Positions 1 through 8,516 of a DNA stretch of 64,000 bases are shown here, piece after piece. The DNA lies in assembly GCA_965284365.1 (NCBI GenBank), contig OZ260079.1, positions 248,001 to 312,000 on the forward strand. The letters run 5' to 3'. Source of the stretch: Phragmitibacter sp965284365 (lineage in GTDB: Bacteria > Verrucomicrobiota > Verrucomicrobiia > Verrucomicrobiales > Verrucomicrobiaceae). The notes below the pieces were generated by a model, which was not told the origin of the DNA, did not search any database, and saw only the letters and a list, made by a program, of their open reading frames with translations. Within the stretch, counting starts at the first letter, position 1. Each line of letters starts with the position of its first letter. The position numbers were made by a program, and so were the translations under genes.

Positions 1-2
1 TC

Positions 3-134
3 TCGCCCTTGCCGAATCCCTTTCGCCCCAAGGATTTGCCCAAAGGAAAAGTGACCTTCCGGGCTTATGCTTTCGATGTGGAAACGGGCACCTTCACACC
101 GCTCAAAGGCGAAGCGGTATTGGACATTCCCTAG
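3..134 (+). CDS. C-terminal end of an unidentified protein (left-truncated)
   Basis: An open frame runs in from the left edge and stops at TAG 132-134. The 43 visible residues (beginning SPLPNPFRPKDLPKGKV and ending AVLDIP) are rich in beta-type residues, but I do not recognise a family. The gene converges on the FdtA-like gene, whose stop lies about 10 bases away. Only the tail is visible, so no function is proposed. Confidence 0.6.
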   Translation, partial: SPLPNPFRPKDLPKGKVTFRAYAFDVETGTFTPLKGEAVLDIP

Positions 135-143
135 AGCCCACGC

Positions 144-623
144 CTACTGGCGTGGTTCCAGGCCAGCTTCCACCTCGCCAATAAATTGACCGTAATCCCG
201 GATGTAATCCGCGGGGTCATACGGGTGCGACGCGAAGACCAGCAGCCGCGAGTCGGGACTGTGATTGAACTCGGCTGCCCAGACCATAGGCGGCACGAAA
301 ATACCCTGGGTGGGCCGTTCCAGACGATGCTCCTCCCGGGTGATGCCGTCATCCACCAGCACGGTGCAGGAGCCGCCGGCACAAAGCAGAAATTGCGAGC
401 ATTCCCGGTGAGCATGCTGCCCCCGATTCTCCTCCTCGGGCACACCAAAGGTGATGAAATACCGCTGAGGAACAAACGGAATCTCTGCGCCAAAATTCCC
501 CACGGTCAGGTGCCCCCGCTTATGATCTTCCACCCAAGGCAGATCGTAGAGGCACACCCCTTTGACACCCGTCAGTTGGATATTGGCGGCCAGGGTTTTG
601 GGAGCGGGTGGAGGGGAACTCAT
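144..623 (-). CDS. FdtA/QdtA-type dTDP-keto-sugar isomerase (cupin)
   Basis: This 159-residue protein looks like the FdtA/QdtA (WxcM-like) cupin family. Those enzymes isomerise dTDP-4-keto-6-deoxyglucose to the 3-keto sugar for synthesis of dTDP-3-amino-3,6-dideoxyhexoses. Visible family features are QRYFITFGVP, then a HAHRECSQFL cupin histidine segment, an LVDDG turn and the late RLLVFASHPYDPADYIRDY segment. Length is normal for the family. It is the last gene of a four-gene minus-strand cluster that also holds the matching DegT-type aminotransferase, which supports the assignment. The start is ATG at 623-621. Whether the product is the 3,4-ketoisomerase for Fuc3N or Qui3N cannot be told from sequence alone. 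Confidence 0.8.
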   Translation of the reverse strand: MSSPPPAPKTLAANIQLTGVKGVCLYDLPWVEDHKRGHLTVGNFGAEIPFVPQRYFITFGVPEEENRGQHAHRECSQFLLCAGGSCTVLVDDGITREEHRLERPTQGIFVPPMVWAAEFNHSPDSRLLVFASHPYDPADYIRDYGQFIGEVEAGLEPRQ

Positions 624-664
624 GCGATGGCAGGTCGAAGCGGAGGCGCATTTCGAGAAAGCGC

Positions 665-1639
665 CTAGGCTTGCTCCTGAATCGCCCGTTCCGCAAAGCC
701 GTTCTTATGTATTTCTCGCACCAGCGACTGCGGCTTGCCCGAGAGCGTCATGAAGATGCGGCCCACATATTCCCCCAAAACCCCGAGGATGAGCAACTGG
801 CTGCCGGAGAAAATACAGAGCGCCGCCATCAGAGAGGTCCATCCCGTCTGGCGTGCGCCAAAGAAAAAATACTCCAGCAGTGCGACCAGCAAAAAGATGC
901 CGCCCAGCCCGCAGAGCGTCATGCCAAAAAGGCTCGCGACTCGCAGGGGCATGATGCTGAAATTGAAGAACATGTTCATCCACAAGCGCAACAGTTTGCG
1001 GATGGTGTACCCGCTCTCCCCGTCCGCGCGCTCTTCGTGTGCCACGAGCAATCTTTCGATGCGGTTCGTGGCATTCAGAATGAGGCCATCCACATAGGGA
1101 TAAGGCCCGACGTAACGCGTGATGCGTGTGGCAAGATCCCGCCGCATCGCCCGGAAGCTGCAGAGGTACAGTTCCTTCGGTTTGTCCAAAAGGAAGGTGG
1201 CGATCGTGTTGGTCAGCCAGCTTCCGAAGTTCCTGAACCAGTGGTGTTTCTTCTCACTGTAATAAGCATAAACCACGTCCGCTCCCGTCTCCTGAAGCCG
1301 CTCAACAAGGCGTACCGCTTCCGAGATCGGATTCTGCAGATCGTCATCGAGGTTCACGATGTATTCCCCGCGCGCATGACGAAATCCTTCCAGAACCGCG
1401 GCGTGTTCGCCATAGTTCCGGGCCATGTCTACCAACGTCACGGGCATCGGCATGGTGGCAGCGAGTTCCCTGACTCTTGGGAGCGTGGTGTCCGTGCTGC
1501 CGTCATTCACCAAAATCAACTCACTCGGCCCCGGCATGGGCTGCGTGCGGAAAGCCTCCAGCAGCTTGGCCACACCTTCCCCTGTGAAATAGAGAGGGAT
1601 GACGAATGAAACGCGGATCGGGCCTTCCGGGGAACTCAT
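665..1639 (-). CDS. Family 2 glycosyltransferase with two C-terminal membrane helices
   Basis: The N-terminal two thirds is a GT-A fold glycosyltransferase of family 2, similar to DPM1/ArnC/GtrB-type polyprenyl-phosphate glycosyltransferases: VSFVIPLYFTGEG at the start, LVNDGSTD, and a NLDDDLQNP metal-binding DDD segment. Two hydrophobic segments near the C-terminus (around VASLFGMTLCGLGGIFLLVAL and SLMAALCIFSGSQLLILGVL) fit the usual membrane anchor. The start ATG 1639-1637 is chosen because it overlaps the TGA of the upstream methyltransferase gene in an ATGA arrangement, implying translational coupling. An in-frame upstream extension is possible but lacks family character. It probably moves the amino-deoxyhexose or a related sugar onto a lipid carrier; the exact donor is unknown. 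Confidence 0.85.
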   Translation of the reverse strand: MSSPEGPIRVSFVIPLYFTGEGVAKLLEAFRTQPMPGPSELILVNDGSTDTTLPRVRELAATMPMPVTLVDMARNYGEHAAVLEGFRHARGEYIVNLDDDLQNPISEAVRLVERLQETGADVVYAYYSEKKHHWFRNFGSWLTNTIATFLLDKPKELYLCSFRAMRRDLATRITRYVGPYPYVDGLILNATNRIERLLVAHEERADGESGYTIRKLLRLWMNMFFNFSIMPLRVASLFGMTLCGLGGIFLLVALLEYFFFGARQTGWTSLMAALCIFSGSQLLILGVLGEYVGRIFMTLSGKPQSLVREIHKNGFAERAIQEQA

Positions 1640-2439
1640 GAATGATGGGGAGAAGTCGAAGCAATTTCTGGACGAACGGCTACAGCAAGAACTGAAGTGC
1701 CCACCGGTGATCCGACCGTGCGGCATAGAGCCATATCCAACTGACCGACGGTGCCAAGTAACTTGTTGAGAAAGGTTGGCGGTGTCGAGTGCAGATCCGA
1801 CTTCATTTTTTCCTCCCCTTTTCCGGCTCCTACAAACCGGGAAAGCCTGCGCCAGGCGAGGATGGGTGGAAACAGCCAGGCATTCCAGCAGTGGAGCCGA
1901 AAGACCCGCAGGCCGCTGGCCTCCAGAAGTCTTTTCAACTGCTCCGGTTCAAAGCGACGACCAGTTTTCACAGCCGCATCGTGCTCGCCTCGCAGGGCTT
2001 CATACGCAGGCAGGTTGAGCACAAGGATGCCGCCCGGTCGGAGCACCCGCCGCAACTGAAGCACGGCTTCGGTCACATTGACACCCACATTGCTCATCAC
2101 ATCCAGGCTCACTACCGCATCAAAGCTGCCCTCCGGAAAGGGCAGCGCATCCAGACTGCCCTGGTGCAAGTGCTCAAAGCCCCGGCCTCTCGTGTGCTTC
2201 AGCGCGTCTTCAGAAATATCCAGTCCCGTGAGCTTCCAGAGAGGATTGGTCTTCCGGAGGGCATCCATCATGCCGCCAGTCCCGCATCCGGCATCGAGAA
2301 TGCGGCTGCCATCCGGCAGCTTCTGCCGATCCTTCAATTCACTGGCGACCGCCTGGCGAAGCACCTGATACCACCAGAACGAGTCCTCGACCTTCCGCAT
2401 GGTCTCGAACTCATGCTGACTCATCGTATTTGCGCTCAT
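1636..2439 (-). CDS. Class I SAM-dependent methyltransferase
   Basis: This 267-residue protein has the Methyltransf_11-type Rossmann core: ILDAGCGTGGMMDAL (motif I, SAM binding) near residues 47-61, LTGLDISEDAL (motif II), a GSFDAVVSLDVMSNV segment and LRPGGILVLNLP (motif III). It sits between the aminotransferase and the glycosyltransferase, sharing one base with the former (TGATG) and four with the latter (ATGA), so the three are almost certainly one transcript. A plausible job is N- or O-methylation of the amino sugar made by the cluster. Substrate is not visible in the sequence. Confidence 0.85.
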   Translation of the reverse strand: MSANTMSQHEFETMRKVEDSFWWYQVLRQAVASELKDRQKLPDGSRILDAGCGTGGMMDALRKTNPLWKLTGLDISEDALKHTRGRGFEHLHQGSLDALPFPEGSFDAVVSLDVMSNVGVNVTEAVLQLRRVLRPGGILVLNLPAYEALRGEHDAAVKTGRRFEPEQLKRLLEASGLRVFRLHCWNAWLFPPILAWRRLSRFVGAGKGEEKMKSDLHSTPPTFLNKLLGTVGQLDMALCRTVGSPVGTSVLAVAVRPEIASTSPHHS

Positions 2440-3590
2440 CAGTCCGAAGAAGCAGGCGGGTTATCGAAAAAGGCTCTGACCGCCTCCACCGTATAATCTA
2501 TCGCCGCGTCGGAAAGATGCGGATGCAAAGGCAAACTGAGAATCTCGGGAATGAGCGCCTCCGTCTGGGTCAGGGGAGGCGAGTGATCGGCATACCGCGC
2601 ATAGCCGGGCTGCTGGTGCACCGCCGCGGGATAATGGAGCGCCGCCGGCACGCCGCCGGCGATGAGATGATTCAGCAGGGCATCCCGCCGCTCGGCCTTC
2701 GTGCGGATGACATAAAGATGATAAGCATGAACGCAATTCTCCGCCACGGTGGGCACCTGAACCTCAGGCAAGCCAGACAGCGCTGAGGTAAGTCGGGCCG
2801 CCAAACGACCGCGCGACTGCTGCATTTCATCCAGACTGCGCAGTTTCACCCGCAGGATGGCGGCTTGCAGTTCATCCAGACGGCTGTTAACCCCTTCGAT
2901 GGCGCTGATGTAGCGTTCCCGCCAGCCGTATTGGCGCAGCTCGCGGATGCGCTCCGCGAGGGCACTGTCATTCGTGGTGATGGCGCCACCGTCGCCGATG
3001 GCTCCAAGGTTTTTAGTCGGATAAAAGCTGAAGGCCGCGCCCTGGGCCAGACCGCCAACCCTTTTGCCATGATAAGCCGCCCCATGGGCCTGTGCGCAAT
3101 CTTCGAGAAGGGCGATGCCGCGATCCCGGCAGATGGCGCTGAGGCCGTCCATGTCACAGGGATGCCCATAAAGATGCACGGCCAGCACCGCCTTGATGAG
3201 CGGGCCGACTGGCAAGGCCCAGGCGGCTTCCAAGCTCGCGGGGCAGATGGTGCAGGTCGCCGGATCGATATCGAGGTAAACCGGCATCGCCCCCGCACGG
3301 GTGATGGCGGAGACACTCGCGACGGCTGTGTGGGAAGGGACCGCGACGGCATCGCCAGGGCCGACGCCCAAGCCGCGCAGGAGGAGTTCGATGGCATCCG
3401 TGCCATTCGCGACACCAATGCCGTGCTCCGCCCCACACCAAGCGGCGAATTCCTTTTCGAAACCGCCGACCTCGCCGCCCAGGATGTAATACCCGCCCTG
3501 AAGCGCCGTCTGGAGAGCCGACGTGATTTCGGTTTCCCGGATCTTGTAGTCCTGAAGGGGATAGGCGGTGAAAAGCGGATTGGCGGGCAT
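2439..3590 (-). CDS. DegT/DnrJ/EryC1/StrS-family PLP aminotransferase (FdtB/QdtB-like)
   Basis: This is a PLP-dependent sugar aminotransferase. Family features include GGYYILGGEVGGFEKEFA near the N-terminus, GVANGTDAIELLLRGL, the PSHTAVASVSAI region, LLEDCAQAHGA, and SFYPTKNLGAIGDGG with the Schiff-base lysine in PTK. Because the FdtA/QdtA isomerase is in the same cluster, it probably aminates dTDP-3-keto-6-deoxyhexose (an FdtB/QdtB role). The start at 3590 (ATG, MPANPLFTAYPLQDY) is preferred because family members begin at this point; the frame stays open upstream to 3662. It is the first gene of the cluster and diverges from the desaturase gene at 3736. Confidence 0.88.
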   Translation of the reverse strand: MPANPLFTAYPLQDYKIRETEITSALQTALQGGYYILGGEVGGFEKEFAAWCGAEHGIGVANGTDAIELLLRGLGVGPGDAVAVPSHTAVASVSAITRAGAMPVYLDIDPATCTICPASLEAAWALPVGPLIKAVLAVHLYGHPCDMDGLSAICRDRGIALLEDCAQAHGAAYHGKRVGGLAQGAAFSFYPTKNLGAIGDGGAITTNDSALAERIRELRQYGWRERYISAIEGVNSRLDELQAAILRVKLRSLDEMQQSRGRLAARLTSALSGLPEVQVPTVAENCVHAYHLYVIRTKAERRDALLNHLIAGGVPAALHYPAAVHQQPGYARYADHSPPLTQTEALIPEILSLPLHPHLSDAAIDYTVEAVRAFFDNPPASSD

Positions 3591-3735
3591 GAGATAAACG
3601 GCGAGGTCATGAATTATCCAGCCGCCCGGCAAACACAAGCGCAGGGTTTGGGCTTGAGCCAATTACGCGAAAAGCCTAGTGGGAATGGTGTAAGTCTGGG
3701 AAAATTGATGAATCCACTTCAGCCTGCAGTCCGCA

Positions 3736-4749
3736 ATGGGAGTAGTGACCGGAAATAAAGGATACAACCCAAGCGACCACGAAGGTGGCAAGACGTCCCT
3801 CGGCGTAAAATTGCGGCAATGGTTCGATGCGGACCATCATCCTGAAGGAGTGGAGGCGTTGCGGCAGATGCCGGACAAGGTGGACTGGCAGCGCTGCCTG
3901 CCTTTCATCTTTTTGCACGCTGGCTGCCTGGCCGTTTTCTGGGTCGGCTGGAGCTGGACGGCAGTCATCGCGGCGGCGGCGCTCTATGCGGTGCGGATGT
4001 TTGCCATCACGGCCTTTTATCATCGCTACTTTTCCCATCGAGCTTTCCGGACAAGCCGGGCGGCACAGTTCCTTTTCGCGCTTTTGGGGAATAGCTCCAT
4101 GCAACGCGGCCCGCTGTGGTGGGCTTCGGTTCACCGGCATCATCACCGGCATTCCGATCAGGAGGAAGACATCCACTCGCCCGGCGTGAGCGGCTTCTTG
4201 TGGTCACATATTGGCTGGATCACCAGCAAACGAAACTTCCCCACGGACTACAGCAAAGTGAAGGATCTGGCGAAGTTTCCCGAATTGGTTTTTCTAAATC
4301 GCTTCGACTTTGTCGCGCCGGCTGCGTTCGGAGCCGTGCTGCTGGTGGCGGGATGGATGCTGGAACAATGGGCGCCTCAACTGGGGGTGACGACAGGACA
4401 GCTTTTTGTCTGGGGGTTTTTCATCAGCACCGTTGTGCTCTTGCATGCCACGCTGTTCGTGAACTCACTGGCTCATGTGCATGGCACCAAGCGCTTCGAG
4501 ACGGGCGATGAAAGCCGCAACAGTCTCGCACTGGCGCTTCTGACCCTGGGTGAAGGCTGGCACAACAATCACCACCGCTATGCCCATGCGGCCCGGCAGG
4601 GATTCTACTGGTGGGAGATCGATGTCTCCTACTACTGTCTGAAAGCGTTGTCCGGCTTGGGGATCATTTGGGATCTGAACCGTGTTCCAGCATCCGTGTA
4701 TGACGAAGCTGCGAAGCGAGGAAACGTGCGGGGGCCGGAGAGCGCATGA
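3736..4749 (+). CDS. Membrane fatty-acid desaturase (acyl-CoA/acyl-lipid delta-9 type)
   Basis: The 337-residue integral membrane protein carries the three histidine boxes of stearoyl-CoA-desaturase-type enzymes: HRYFSH, HRHHH followed by HSDQEEDIHSP, and HNNHH near residue 276. These bind the di-iron centre that inserts a double bond into an acyl chain using O2. Hydrophobic stretches lie around residues 55-90 and 195-240. It is the first gene of a long plus-strand lipid-modification operon; its stop overlaps the next start (ATGA at 4746-4749). It would supply the unsaturated acyl chains acted on by the methyltransferases downstream. The exact start is slightly uncertain because no clear ribosome binding site is visible. 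Confidence 0.9.
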   Translation: MGVVTGNKGYNPSDHEGGKTSLGVKLRQWFDADHHPEGVEALRQMPDKVDWQRCLPFIFLHAGCLAVFWVGWSWTAVIAAAALYAVRMFAITAFYHRYFSHRAFRTSRAAQFLFALLGNSSMQRGPLWWASVHRHHHRHSDQEEDIHSPGVSGFLWSHIGWITSKRNFPTDYSKVKDLAKFPELVFLNRFDFVAPAAFGAVLLVAGWMLEQWAPQLGVTTGQLFVWGFFISTVVLLHATLFVNSLAHVHGTKRFETGDESRNSLALALLTLGEGWHNNHHRYAHAARQGFYWWEIDVSYYCLKALSGLGIIWDLNRVPASVYDEAAKRGNVRGPESA

Positions 4750-6023
4750 AGACACCGCGCATCGCTATCGTAGGATCTGGCATTGCCGGGCTGGGCTGCG
4801 CGCATTTTCTGCACCGGCATTATGACATCACCGTCTTTGAGCAGAACTCCTATGCGGGCGGCCACACCAACACGGTCACCGTGCGGGAAGGGCAGGAAGA
4901 ACTGCCGGTCGATACCGGCTTCATGGTCTTCAATCATGTCACCTATCCCCTGCTGACTCGCCTGTTCCAGGAGCTGGAAGTGGTGACCAAAGCCACGTCC
5001 ATGTCTTTCTCCGTGAGCCATGAGCCGACGGGATATGAATACAATGGAAGCAGCGCCGCCCTCCTCTTCGGCCAACGGAAAAATCTGCTCAGCCCGCGCT
5101 TCTGGAAATTCCTCATGAAGATCAACCGCTTCAACGAAGAAGCGGTCAAGGCTCTGGAGGATCCGCGCTACGCCACCATGAGCCTGGGTGAGTACGTGAA
5201 GGCGCGAGGCTACGGGGACGACTTCCTCAATCTTTTCATTATACCTATGGGATCAGCAGTGTGGTCCACTCCACCGGAACTGATGCTCCGTTTTCCTGCC
5301 GTGACCTTGATGCGCTTCTGGCATAACCACGGATTTCTGGGGCTGCACACGCAGCATCCGTGGCGGACGGTCAAGAATGGCGCGCGGACGTATGTCCAAA
5401 AGCTGACGGCGCCTTTTCGCGAGCGGGTGCGTACCAATTCGCCAGTGCAACGGGTCGAAAGAGCGGAAGGCGGCGTCAAGGTGTTTACGGCTAACGGAGG
5501 CGTCGAGAAATTCGATAAGGTCATCCTGGCCAGTCACGCCGATCAATCCCTGAACATGCTGGCAGACCCGACTGATACTGAAAGAACGCTCCTGAAGTGC
5601 TTCAAGTATCAGCCCAACGTCGCGACGGTGCATACTGACGAGACCGTGATGCCCAAAACAAAACGGTGCTGGGCCTCATGGAACTACCGGATCGCGCAGA
5701 AAGCTGAAGGCGGCATCGAGCCGAGCACGCATTACTGGATGAACAGCCTGCAAGGCGTGTCTGAGCGGACCAACTACTTTGTGTCAGTTAACGGCGAGGA
5801 GGCGATCGCCAAGGACAAGGTTTTGCGAACCATTGCCTATGAGCATCCGCTCTTTGACCTGAGCGCGATCAATGCGCAGGAAGATTTGCCAAAGCTGAAC
5901 CGGATATCGCGGGATCAGACGACGTATTTTTGCGGGAGCTACTTCCGCTATGGTTTTCACGAGGATGCCTTTGCTTCCTCCGTGAGTTTATGCCGCGATC
6001 TGATGGGAGGAGAACCGTGGTGA
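4746..6023 (+). CDS. COG2907-type FAD/NAD(P)-binding oxidoreductase
   Basis: This 425-residue flavoprotein opens with a dinucleotide-binding motif, IAIVGSGIAGLGCAHFL, followed by the ADP-binding acid in ITVFEQNSYAGGHTNTV, both typical of the amine-oxidase/phytoene-desaturase superfamily. The C-terminal TTYFCGSYFRYGFHEDAFAS segment is the second FAD-contact region. COG2907 proteins are regularly found beside DUF1365 and CFA-synthase-like genes, as here. In Rhodobacter a gene set of this kind has been tied to methylated furan fatty acids; the family role is probably oxidation of a modified acyl chain on the phospholipid. Start ATG at 4746 overlaps the desaturase stop, and its own TGA overlaps the DUF1365 ATG (TGATG at 6021-6025). 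Confidence 0.85.
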   Translation: MKTPRIAIVGSGIAGLGCAHFLHRHYDITVFEQNSYAGGHTNTVTVREGQEELPVDTGFMVFNHVTYPLLTRLFQELEVVTKATSMSFSVSHEPTGYEYNGSSAALLFGQRKNLLSPRFWKFLMKINRFNEEAVKALEDPRYATMSLGEYVKARGYGDDFLNLFIIPMGSAVWSTPPELMLRFPAVTLMRFWHNHGFLGLHTQHPWRTVKNGARTYVQKLTAPFRERVRTNSPVQRVERAEGGVKVFTANGGVEKFDKVILASHADQSLNMLADPTDTERTLLKCFKYQPNVATVHTDETVMPKTKRCWASWNYRIAQKAEGGIEPSTHYWMNSLQGVSERTNYFVSVNGEEAIAKDKVLRTIAYEHPLFDLSAINAQEDLPKLNRISRDQTTYFCGSYFRYGFHEDAFASSVSLCRDLMGGEPW

Positions 6024-6832
6024 TGCAGGACTCCTCCGCCATCTATGAATGCACGGTGATGCATCACCGGCTCAGGCCCAAGCAGCATAAGTTCCGCTAC
6101 AATGTCTTCTATTTGTGGCTGGACCTGGATGAACTGGATGATACGGCGAGACGGCTTAAGATGCTGGGCAAAAACAAGCCGGCATTCTTCTCCGTGTATG
6201 ACCGTGACCACATGGACAACGGCGGCGGTGACATGAAGGCCTGCCTGTTGAAGTATCTGAATGAATGTGGGCTCGATACCAAGGCGATTGCCAAAGTGAA
6301 GCTGCTGACCTTTCCCCGGGTGCTGGGTTATATCTTCAACCCCGTGTGCTTTTATTACACTTTCGATGCATCAGGCCGCGCGCTTCATGCCGTGGCGGAA
6401 GTGACTAATACCTATCACGAGCAGAAGCCGTATGTGCTGCATGACTGGGAAAAGCAGGCTGAAGATCAAGGCCGCTTTCGTTTGATCACTCCCAAGCTGT
6501 TTTATGTGTCACCCTTTTCGGAATTGGAGATGTGCTTTGACTTCAAACTAAGAGTACCGGGAGAGTCTTTGGAGATTCACATTGATGACCGCGACGCCGA
6601 AGGCCGCGTGCTCCTGAGCACTCTCACCGGCAAGCGCCGCCCACTGACCGATGGCGCCCTGCTGGCCTGCGCGGTGAAATACCCACTGCTAACGCTGAGA
6701 GTCATCTTCCTAATCCACTGGCATGCGCTGCTACTGTGGATTAAACGCGTTCCCTTTCATCGCAAGGCGGACCGCCCGGAATTGCAACGGGGCGTGATGC
6801 GTCCCCACAGCTCATTAGTCACACCTGAATAA
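6023..6832 (+). CDS. DUF1365 protein
   Basis: About 269 residues. The N-terminal IYECTVMHHRLRPKQHKFRYN, the LLTFPRVLGYIFNPVCFYY core and EVTNTYHEQKPYVL are hallmark segments of DUF1365. This family of unknown biochemistry is almost always encoded between COG2907 and CFA-synthase-like genes. ATG 6023 is used because it overlaps the upstream TGA by one base and follows an AGGAG at 6008-6012; GTG codons at 6017 and 6020 are alternatives. A hydrophobic segment near residues 210-235 may anchor it to the membrane. A role in the same lipid modification is inferred only from gene association. Confidence 0.85.
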   Translation: MQDSSAIYECTVMHHRLRPKQHKFRYNVFYLWLDLDELDDTARRLKMLGKNKPAFFSVYDRDHMDNGGGDMKACLLKYLNECGLDTKAIAKVKLLTFPRVLGYIFNPVCFYYTFDASGRALHAVAEVTNTYHEQKPYVLHDWEKQAEDQGRFRLITPKLFYVSPFSELEMCFDFKLRVPGESLEIHIDDRDAEGRVLLSTLTGKRRPLTDGALLACAVKYPLLTLRVIFLIHWHALLLWIKRVPFHRKADRPELQRGVMRPHSSLVTPE

Positions 6833-6839
6833 CGATCCC

Positions 6840-8129
6840 ATGGATACGACCCTGACACTGGAGACAGCCAGCCCTGAGGAAACCACCGCGCCCGGGGCAA
6901 GAAGTGGCCTGTATGAATGGATGGTGATGCGCAGCTTGAGCGGCTTCCACCATGGCGGCTTGCGGATGAGATTGCCGGATGGCCGTGTGCGGTTGTTGGG
7001 CCAGGAAGGCGCCCCCGTGACCGCAGAGATGCGGGTGACCCGCTGGAACTTTTTCAAACGCTGCGCTTTCTTTGGCAACGTTGGCTTCGGCGAAGCCTAC
7101 GTCGAAGGTGATTGGGAGACAGATGACATCGCGGCCGTGATCGACTGGTTCATCCTAAACATCGCCAGAACCCAAGGCCACGCGGCCTCCAGCGGTGAAT
7201 TGGCCTTTGTTAATCTCCTGCGCGGCTACAACCGTGTGCTGCACTGGCTCAGACCGAACAGTGTGGACATCAGCCGCCGGAACATCGCGGAGCATTACGA
7301 TCTGGGAAATGAGTTCTACAGCTTGTGGCTGGACGGCACCATGACGTATTCCGCCGCAAAGTTTGAGCACCCCGAGCAAAAATTGGAGGAAGCCCAAGCC
7401 GCGAAATATGAAGCGCTCTGCCAAAAGCTACGGTTGCAACCCGGTGACCATGTCCTGGAGATCGGCTGCGGTTGGGGTGGCTTCAGTTCGCACGCCGTGC
7501 GGAACTACGGATGCAGGGTGACCGCTGTCACCATTTCACAAGAGCAACACCGCTATGCCGTGGAACGGATGAAGCGGGAAGGTCTGAGTGAGAAGGTGGA
7601 AATCCGGCTGCAGGATTACCGGCACATCACCGGCCAGTTCGACAAGATCGCATCGATCGAAATGCTGGAAGCGGTGGGCGATCAATACGTGGAAACGTTC
7701 TTCGCGAAATGCGCCGAAGTTCTGAAGCCGGAAGGACTGCTGGCATTCCAAGTGATCACCACCCCGGACTGCGGATTCAAGACTTTGCGCAAAGGCGTGG
7801 ACTGGATTCAGAAACACATCTTCCCTGGTTCTCTGTTGATGAGCGTGGGACGAGTGAACCAGGCGATCAATCGCACCAGTGATCTCTACCTCCACGGACT
7901 GGAAGATCTGGGCGACTCCTATGCCCGCACCCTGAAACTCTGGCATGATCGCTTCAATGCGAAGCTTCAGGAGGTGAAGGCATTGGGCTTCGATGAACGC
8001 TTTGTGCGGAAGTGGAACTTCTATCTCAAATACTGTGAATCTGCTTTCCGCATGAAAAACATCTCCGTGGTGCAGGAAGTCTACACCCGTCCGAACAATG
8101 CGAGCCTCGTGCGGCCCGGCATGGTGTGA
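6840..8129 (+). CDS. Cyclopropane-fatty-acid-synthase-like methyltransferase (variant active site)
   Basis: A 429-residue COG2230 protein acting on membrane phospholipid acyl chains with SAM. Visible: HYDLGNEFYSLWLDG (about 152-166), the SAM motif HVLEIGCGWGGFSSHAV (204-220), and the C-terminal YCESAFRMKNISVVQEVY. Compared from memory with E. coli Cfa, the active-site Cys is Ala here (YSAAKF, 170-175) and the bicarbonate-ligand His is Gln (LAFQVIT, about 301-307), whereas the Glu in SIEMLEAVG is kept. That suggests a subgroup that may methylate rather than cyclopropanate. It starts 7 bases after the DUF1365 stop, inside the operon. Calling it true Cfa would overstate the evidence. Confidence 0.85.
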   Translation: MDTTLTLETASPEETTAPGARSGLYEWMVMRSLSGFHHGGLRMRLPDGRVRLLGQEGAPVTAEMRVTRWNFFKRCAFFGNVGFGEAYVEGDWETDDIAAVIDWFILNIARTQGHAASSGELAFVNLLRGYNRVLHWLRPNSVDISRRNIAEHYDLGNEFYSLWLDGTMTYSAAKFEHPEQKLEEAQAAKYEALCQKLRLQPGDHVLEIGCGWGGFSSHAVRNYGCRVTAVTISQEQHRYAVERMKREGLSEKVEIRLQDYRHITGQFDKIASIEMLEAVGDQYVETFFAKCAEVLKPEGLLAFQVITTPDCGFKTLRKGVDWIQKHIFPGSLLMSVGRVNQAINRTSDLYLHGLEDLGDSYARTLKLWHDRFNAKLQEVKALGFDERFVRKWNFYLKYCESAFRMKNISVVQEVYTRPNNASLVRPGMV

Positions 8130-8169
8130 TCCGGCGAACGGTTGGCAACAAGACACGAAGCTTATTTTT

Positions 8170-8502
8170 ATGATTCTCCTTTTGCGCGGATTTTTTCTCG
8201 TGGTCCTTGTGACCATGATCGGCGTAACCGGCTGGGCGTCCAGTGAGGTCGCCCTGTGGGACACGCCGCGAACTATAGCGATGCACCCCTGGTTCCTAGC
8301 GACACTGGCCGATGCCTACTGGGGCTTCCTGACCTTTTACCTCTGGGTGGCATATAAAGAGCGCTCCTGGCTTGGGCGCATTGGCTGGTTGGTGGCAATC
8401 CTGTTGCTCGGGAATATTGCCATGGCCGTCTATGCCTTGATCCAACTCTTTAAGGTGCCCGCGGATGGCAAGGTGGAGGACGTGCTCCTGCGGCGAGCTT
8501 GA
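8170..8502 (+). CDS. Small membrane protein, DUF1475-like
   Basis: A 110-residue integral membrane protein with three predicted helices: residues 1-22 (MILLLRGFFLVVLVTMIG), about 40-60 (LATLADAYWGFLTFYLWVAY) and about 68-92 (IGWLVAILLLGNIAMAVYAL). The GNIAMAVY segment and size recall DUF1475, but I cannot confirm this without a search. ATG 8170 is chosen over an earlier in-frame start at 8098, which lies inside the CFA-like gene and would put an unlikely hydrophilic leader in front of the first helix. It sits between two lipid-modification genes in the same operon, so a membrane-lipid role is inferred from context only. Confidence 0.75.
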   Translation: MILLLRGFFLVVLVTMIGVTGWASSEVALWDTPRTIAMHPWFLATLADAYWGFLTFYLWVAYKERSWLGRIGWLVAILLLGNIAMAVYALIQLFKVPADGKVEDVLLRRA

Positions 8503-8516
8503 ATGGAACAATCACT

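Noticed and set aside
608..1609. Plus-strand 333-codon open frame opposite the glycosyltransferase gene
   Set aside because: No recognisable domain, and it covers the glycosyltransferase coding region that has clear motifs on the minus strand.
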